A DNA stretch of 64,000 nt from positions 31,402-95,401 of the forward strand of contig CANRDO010000005.1 in NCBI GenBank assembly GCA_947629385.1. The letters are read 5' to 3'. Every line of letters starts with the position of its first letter. Position 1 is the first letter of the stretch. Both the position numbers and the translations under genes were made by a program. Shown here in pieces: positions 60,106 to 64,000 of this stretch. This DNA comes from an uncultured Lachnospiraceae bacterium. GTDB taxonomy: Bacteria; Bacillota; Clostridia; Lachnospirales; Lachnospiraceae. The notes under the pieces were generated by a model, which saw only the letters and a program-made list of their open reading frames with translations, made no database searches and had not been told where the DNA came from.

Positions 60106-60348
60106 TTAAGATTCCGGCTCCTTGTTGATCCTGATAAAATGAATCTCCGTGATCCGGTCCGCCTCGTCGCCGACAAAATCCCGCATATACCCGGAATCCT
60201 CCGCAAGCATGCACGCCCTTGTAATGTCCTCGGCGCTGCTCGGACGGTTCCCCAGGTAAAGATGTGTTCCTTCTCTTTCGTAAGTTCGCAGCTCTCTCAG
60301 AAGAGCCCTCGTCCGGTATGTATACGTTCTGTGTCTTTTTTTGTTCAA
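60106..60348 (-). CDS. Small protein of unknown function
   Basis: This 80-residue protein is strongly charged at the start (NKKRHRTYTYRTRALLRELR) and acidic later (SAEDITRACMLAEDSGYMRD, then FVGDEADRITEIHFIRI). Its composition and good codon use suggest a real gene. The start is a TTG at 60348 with AAAGGAG about 4-5 bases upstream; the frame reaches another TTG at 60372 without a site. No signal peptide, membrane helix or known motif was recognised. It lies between the GH18 gene and the candidate structured RNA. Confidence 0.6.
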   Translation of the reverse strand: MNKKRHRTYTYRTRALLRELRTYEREGTHLYLGNRPSSAEDITRACMLAEDSGYMRDFVGDEADRITEIHFIRINKEPES

Positions 60349-60463
60349 TTTGCTCCTTTGTGCACCGCGCAAATGAAGGAGGTGTAATCTTGCTTCAAAA
60401 ATGTGATATATTATAACGATAACAGCTTTGCGCAGTGCGGATACCAGTTTATAAATTATTTAC

Positions 60464-60492
60464 TTGCGCAAAAAACAGAAATTGATTATAAT
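60464..60492 (+). promoter_or_regulatory. Promoter of the candidate structured RNA
   Basis: TTGCGC (60464-60469) and TATAAT (60487-60492), 17-bp spacer. The expected start at about 60499 is exactly the first base of the paired 5' end of the RNA candidate, and no protein gene follows for 330 bp. Confidence 0.6.
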
Positions 60493-60498
60493 GCGTAA

Positions 60499-60610
60499 AA
60501 GAAGTTTGAAAGGGATACAAAACTGTCATGTTCGGGTCAGTACGACAGCCCGGCGCTCAGACCGCGCAGGACAGGATCGGCAGCAGCCGAAAGCCTCCTT
60601 TCTTCTTAAT
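60499..60610 (+). ncRNA. Candidate structured non-coding RNA, family not recognised
   Basis: A GC-rich island of about 110 bases in AT-rich DNA, preceded by a good promoter and lacking any open frame. Its ends can pair: AAGAA (60499-60503) and GAAAGG (60508-60513) with CCTTTCTTCTT (60597-60607). Inside are three possible hairpins: CGGG/CCCG (60533-60536 with 60549-60552), GCGC/GCGC (60553-60556 with 60564-60567) and CGGC/GCCG (60578-60581 with 60586-60589). The transcript may run on to the A/T hairpin terminator at 60671. It does not fit SRP RNA, tmRNA, 6S or a riboswitch class I know. Confidence 0.45.
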
Positions 60611-60670
60611 ATTTGCAGTTTAGTATAACCTTTCTGTTGTATATTATATTTAATATGTGTAATTTTATCA

Positions 60671-60705
60671 AGTGTTTTTTGAATTATTTTTAAAAAACAC
60701 TTTTT
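60671..60705 (+). terminator. A/T-rich hairpin terminator ahead of mecA
   Basis: AGTGTTTTTT (60671-60680) and AAAAAACACT (60692-60701) are perfectly complementary around an 11-base loop and run into TTTTT. It lies before the mecA promoter, so it would end the RNA transcript. Confidence 0.6.
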
Positions 60706-60745
60706 CCGATGGCACTACATGGCTGAACTGTAACATTTTATCCAC

Positions 60746-60775
60746 TTTACATATCGACCTGAATGCGTATATAAT
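60746..60775 (+). promoter_or_regulatory. Promoter of mecA
   Basis: TTTACA (60746-60751) and TATAAT (60770-60775), 18-bp spacer, 57 bp ahead of the start codon. Confidence 0.7.
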
Positions 60776-60832
60776 AGTAGTGACAAAAGTGTTTCTTTCG
60801 TTTAGTTTCTCACCGGGTAAGGAAGTGATTGA

Positions 60833-61606
60833 ATGAAGATTGAAAAGATCAACGACAGGCAAATTCGCTGCACCCTGACAAGAGAAGATCTTGCAAACAG
60901 AGAAATCAAGCTGAGCGAGCTCGCGTACGGTTCAGACAAAGCCAAAGCGCTTTTCCAGGACATGATGCAGGTCGCCGCACAGGATTTTGGTTTTGAAGCG
61001 GACAATACTCCGCTTGTCATAGAAGCAGTTCCGGTCTCCATCGACTCACTGATTCTGATCATCACGAAGGTCGATGACCCGGAGGAGCTCGATACCAGGT
61101 TTTCGCGGTTCTCCCCGGAGGATCCGTCCCAGGCGGAGAGCTATTCTCTCTCCGATCTCAAGGACCGGATCGAGGGAGCCGACGACATCCTCGGGCTGAT
61201 CAAGAAAATTTCTGAGGCGCGCAAACGGGCGGCACAGCAGGCGCAGAAGCAGGCACAGCAGGCGGAGGCCTCGCAGTCCGACTCTCTCGAGGAGGACGAG
61301 GAGGTGCGCAAGCTCACGCGCTTCTATCTGTTCCAGTCGCTCGACGACGCGATCCGCGCGGCAGGGGTGCTGGGCGCCGTCTACGATGGCCCGAATACGC
61401 TGTACAAGAATCCCGAGAACGGCGAGTATTATCTCCTTCTCGAAAAGGCGGAGAGCTCCGCGGAGCAGTTCAACAAGATCTGCAACGTTCTCTCCGAGTA
61501 TGCGTCGTCCTGCAAATTCATGCCGGGTCTTGAAGCGCATTTCTCCGAGCACATGGAGACGATCCTCGCAGATCACGCGCTGCAGAGCCTGTACGAGCTG
61601 AGATAA
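60833..61606 (+). CDS. mecA: Adaptor protein MecA
   Basis: MecA is the adaptor that delivers substrates to the ClpC-ClpP protease. The 257-residue protein has the N-terminal substrate-binding domain (MKIEKINDRQIRCTLTREDL), a flexible Gln/Ala-rich linker (about 125-155) and the C-terminal ClpC-binding domain (FYLFQSLDDAIRAAGVL ... FNKICNVLSEYA). In Bacillus it controls competence through ComK; here the substrate is unknown. AAGGAAG precedes the ATG. It is a monocistronic unit with its own promoter and terminator. Confidence 0.93.
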   Translation: MKIEKINDRQIRCTLTREDLANREIKLSELAYGSDKAKALFQDMMQVAAQDFGFEADNTPLVIEAVPVSIDSLILIITKVDDPEELDTRFSRFSPEDPSQAESYSLSDLKDRIEGADDILGLIKKISEARKRAAQQAQKQAQQAEASQSDSLEEDEEVRKLTRFYLFQSLDDAIRAAGVLGAVYDGPNTLYKNPENGEYYLLLEKAESSAEQFNKICNVLSEYASSCKFMPGLEAHFSEHMETILADHALQSLYELR

Positions 61607-61632
61607 ATCTGTACCGCACAAGTATGGCGAAA

Positions 61633-61660
61633 CCCGTCCGATCTTTCGGGCGGGTTTTTT
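61633..61660 (+). terminator. Terminator of mecA
   Basis: CCCGTCCGA and TCGGGCGGG pair (one G-T) around TCTT and are followed by six T. Confidence 0.9.
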
Positions 61661-61721
61661 GCGTCGCCCGAAAGGACTGGCTTCGCGTCGCCATCGGCCG
61701 GCTTCCGTATTCAGATTTCCA

Positions 61722-61764
61722 CGAAAAGAAACTGCCGCAGGATCTAAAAGGGAAATCCTGCGGC
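61722..61764 (-). terminator. Terminator of nrdD
   Basis: Minus strand: GCCGCAGGAT and ATCCTGCGGC are perfect 10-bp inverted arms around about 11 bases, followed by AGTTTCTTTTC. Located 47 bp after the nrdD stop. Confidence 0.8.
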
Positions 61765-61810
61765 TGTCTCTTATATGAGTAGGTTATAGGAAAATAGCGA
61801 TTTATGTGTT

Positions 61811-64000
61811 CTACGCAAGCTGATCGACGTAACGCTTGATGTTGGAAGCGTTGACATACTTGTCGACCACGCCGTCATGCAGCACGATCAGTGTCGGCGC
61901 CTGCATGATCCCGTACTGGCTGACGAGATCCAGATTCTCCTCCGCATCTACCACCTCGTACGGCTCGTCCTTAAGCATCTCTTTCGCGATCTTGCAGTTC
62001 GGGCAGGTCTTCGTCGTGAAGAGGAAGCGCGTCGCCTGACCCACAGAACCCTGCGCGTCTGCGACCGACTGCGTCCCGGCTTCTGCCTGAGCAGCCGTCT
62101 CCTGAACCTTCACCGTCTGCGCGGAAGCCTCCGGCGCTGTCTTCTGCGCCTTCTGCCCTGCAGCCTCGTCCGTCTTCGACACCGTTACATTGACGCCGGC
62201 GCGGTACATCGGCTGATCCTCCACGACCTTGCCGTCTCTCTTCAGGCGGGAATTCGGGATATCGTAAAGCTTGCGGTCCGCGTACTCCTGCGTCTTGCCG
62301 TCGTTCCAGTTCTGCACCGGACGATAGTAACCGGTGATCCTGCTGTAGACCTCCGTCGGCTGTCCGCAGATCGGGCAAACCTTCTGCTCGCCATCGAGAT
62401 AACCGTGATCCTTGCAGATCGAGTAGGTCGGCGACATCGTGTAGTACGGAAGCTTGTAGTTCTCTGCGATCTTGCGCACCAGGTTCGCCGCCGCCTTCCA
62501 GTCCGGAAGCCGCTCGCCCAGGAACGCGTGGAACACAGTCCCGGAAGTGTAGAGCGTCTGCAACTCATCCTGAATGTCAAGCGCGTCGAAGATATCCGCC
62601 GTGTAGTTCACCGGCAGGTGCGAGCTGTTCGTATAATAAGGCGTCTTGTCCTGCGTGGAAGCTGCATCCGGCTTCACCGCTCCGGCCTCTCCGCCCGCCG
62701 TGATGATCTCCGGCCAGCGCGCCTTGTCGTGCTTCGCCAGACGATACGTCGTGGACTCCGCCGGCGTCGCCTCGAGATTGTAGAGATCGCCGTACATCTC
62801 CTGGTACGTCACCAGACGTTCTCTCATATGGTTCAGCACGTCCTTCGCGAACTGCTGCGTCTCCGGATGCGTCAGATCCTTGCGCAGCCAATTGGCGTTC
62901 AGACCCGCTTCGTTCATGCCGATCAGGCCGATCGTCGAGAAGTGATTGGCGAACGAGCCGAGATAGCGCTTCGTATACGGATACAGACCCTCGTCGAGCA
63001 GCTTCGTGATCACTTCCCTCTTGATCTTCAGAGACCGCGCGGAAATGTCCATCATGTGGTCGAGTCTGCGGTAGAAGTCCTTCTCGTTGGATGCAAGGTA
63101 AGCGATGCGCGGAATGTTGATCGTCACCACGCCGACGCTGCCCGTGCTCTCGCCGGAACCAAAGAAGCCGCCCATCTTTTTGCGCAACTCGCGCAGATCC
63201 AGACGCAGACGGCAGCACATGCTGCGCACGTCGCTCGGCTGCATATCGCTGTTGATATAGTTCGAAAAATACGGAGTCCCGTACTTGGCCGTCATCGTGA
63301 AGAGAAGCTTGTTGTTCTCCGTCTCGGACCAGTCGAAATCTCTCGTGATCGAATAGGTAGGAATCGGATACTGGAAGCCGCGCCCCTGCGCGTCGCCCTC
63401 GATCATCGTCTCGATGAAGGCCTTGTTGATCATATCCATTTCCTTCTTGCAGTCCTTGTAGCAGAAATCCATCTCCCTGCCGCCCACGATCGCCGGCAGC
63501 TCCGCCAGATCGTTCGGAACCGTCCAGTCGAGCGTGATGTTCGAGAACGGCGCCTGCGTGCCCCAGCGGCTCGGCGTATTCACGCCGTAGACGAAGGACT
63601 CGATGCACTTCTTGACCTCCGGATACGTAAGATTGTCCGCCTTCACGAACGGAGCAAGGTAAGTGTCGAACGAGGAGAACGCCTGCGCGCCCGCCCACTC
63701 ATTCTGCATAATGCCAAGGAAATTCACCATCTGATTGCACAGCACGGACAGATGCTTCGCCGGAGCCGAAGTGATCTTCCCCTTGATCCCTCCTAAGCCC
63801 TCCTGGATGAGCTGCTTGAGCGACCAGCCCGCGCAGTAACCCGTAAGCATCGACAGATCGTGAATGTGGATGTCCGCATTCCGATGCGCGTCCGCGATCT
63901 CCTGATCGTAGATCTCCGACAGCCAGTAGTTCGCCGTCACCGCGCCGGAATTGCTCAGGATCAGGCCGCCCACCGAGTAGGTGACCGTCGAATTCTCCTT
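61811..64000 (-). CDS. nrdD: Anaerobic ribonucleotide reductase NrdD fused to a redoxin domain (5' end outside window)
   Basis: About 730 C-terminal residues are visible and the frame continues past 64000. This oxygen-sensitive glycyl-radical enzyme reduces ribonucleoside triphosphates. Visible landmarks: NADIHIHDLSMLTGYCAGW, the barrel Cys region, the zinc site (CKDHGYLDGEQKVCPICG) and the glycyl-radical loop RITGYY with its Gly codon at 62330-62332. After the radical loop and a short Ala/Gln-rich linker the protein continues into a glutaredoxin/thioredoxin-like domain of about 75 residues with CPNC (near 61995-62008) and a cis-Pro at APTLIV. The activase gene nrdG would be expected nearby but is not in the window. 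Confidence 0.93.
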   Translation of the reverse strand, partial: KENSTVTYSVGGLILSNSGAVTANYWLSEIYDQEIADAHRNADIHIHDLSMLTGYCAGWSLKQLIQEGLGGIKGKITSAPAKHLSVLCNQMVNFLGIMQNEWAGAQAFSSFDTYLAPFVKADNLTYPEVKKCIESFVYGVNTPSRWGTQAPFSNITLDWTVPNDLAELPAIVGGREMDFCYKDCKKEMDMINKAFIETMIEGDAQGRGFQYPIPTYSITRDFDWSETENNKLLFTMTAKYGTPYFSNYINSDMQPSDVRSMCCRLRLDLRELRKKMGGFFGSGESTGSVGVVTINIPRIAYLASNEKDFYRRLDHMMDISARSLKIKREVITKLLDEGLYPYTKRYLGSFANHFSTIGLIGMNEAGLNANWLRKDLTHPETQQFAKDVLNHMRERLVTYQEMYGDLYNLEATPAESTTYRLAKHDKARWPEIITAGGEAGAVKPDAASTQDKTPYYTNSSHLPVNYTADIFDALDIQDELQTLYTSGTVFHAFLGERLPDWKAAANLVRKIAENYKLPYYTMSPTYSICKDHGYLDGEQKVCPICGQPTEVYSRITGYYRPVQNWNDGKTQEYADRKLYDIPNSRLKRDGKVVEDQPMYRAGVNVTVSKTDEAAGQKAQKTAPEASAQTVKVQETAAQAEAGTQSVADAQGSVGQATRFLFTTKTCPNCKIAKEMLKDEPYEVVDAEENLDLVSQYGIMQAPTLIVLHDGVVDKYVNASNIKRYVDQLA

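Noticed and set aside
60361..60420. Plus-strand AAGGAGGTG followed by TTG at about 60390 as a gene start
   Set aside because: The frame closes after about eight codons.
60499..60610. The structured RNA as small SRP RNA
   Set aside because: CAGG...AGCAG is present near 60567-60586, but the bases between cannot form the GNRA-capped stem, and the element is not at the apex of the fold.
61877..63796. A 639-codon plus-strand frame opposite nrdD
   Set aside because: Antisense shadow; nrdD on the minus strand shows all family motifs.

Overview
The window looks like chromosome of a gut-type anaerobic Firmicute, most likely a Lachnospiraceae-like Clostridium relative. Reasons: a class III (anaerobic) ribonucleotide reductase, a BadF-type acyl-CoA dehydratase activase, MecA, RicT and PdaA homologues, strong AGGAGG-type ribosome binding sites, and the conserved block decarboxylase-gmk-holB-ricT-trmN6-rsmI. 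A beta-glucuronidase carrying the NxK signature fits an intestinal habitat. Genus and species cannot be fixed from sequence reading alone. No rRNA, tRNA, CRISPR array or insertion sequence was seen.

Region by region. (1) 1-7.0 kb, accessory: a cut-off aldo/keto reductase, an NxK beta-glucuronidase and an AbiEi/AbiEii toxin-antitoxin pair run as one minus-strand series from a promoter overlapped by an inverted repeat. Next come a DUF3784-type membrane protein, an AadA-like nucleotidyltransferase, a 23-bp tandem repeat, an unlisted Doc-toxin remnant, a DUF3592 protein and a Fic protein. (2) 7.2-13.9 kb: a MATE exporter, then a TetR-controlled operon of a DUF308/HdeD-like protein, an MMPL/RND exporter and a secreted LxxG-heptad protein. 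(3) 14-23.6 kb: PTS enzyme I with unusual insertions, MntP, an FMN hydroxyacid dehydrogenase-like protein, a TIM-barrel isomerase, an Fe-S aldo/keto reductase, a NYN-domain protein, a PAS-GGDEF-EAL protein and a membrane protein. (4) 23.7-40.1 kb: one 16.4-kb gene for a giant cell-surface protein of about 5,450 residues. It has a signal peptide, a von Willebrand A domain interrupted by a LamG-like domain, 21 isopeptide-type beta domains in an A-B1-B2 higher-order repeat, a Q/E/T/A-rich insertion inside the last of these, a Thr-Pro stalk, two prealbumin-like domains and a non-LPxTG sorting tail. (5) 40.1-46.2 kb: an AT-rich gap with a gene remnant, an Rpn-type nuclease, a second MATE exporter and a hybrid histidine kinase. 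(6) 46.2-57 kb: an MFS transporter, a zinc phospholipase-like protein, the replication/translation housekeeping block, proC and the acyl-CoA dehydratase activase. (7) 56.6-64 kb: a HigBA module, PdaA-like deacetylase, GH18 hydrolase, a small conserved-looking protein, a candidate structured RNA, mecA and NrdD fused to a glutaredoxin-like domain (its N-terminus lies beyond the window).

The most unusual items are the giant adhesin and its split domains, the candidate structured RNA at 60499-60610, the NrdD-redoxin fusion, and the toxin-antitoxin transcript that appears to read into the beta-glucuronidase gene.
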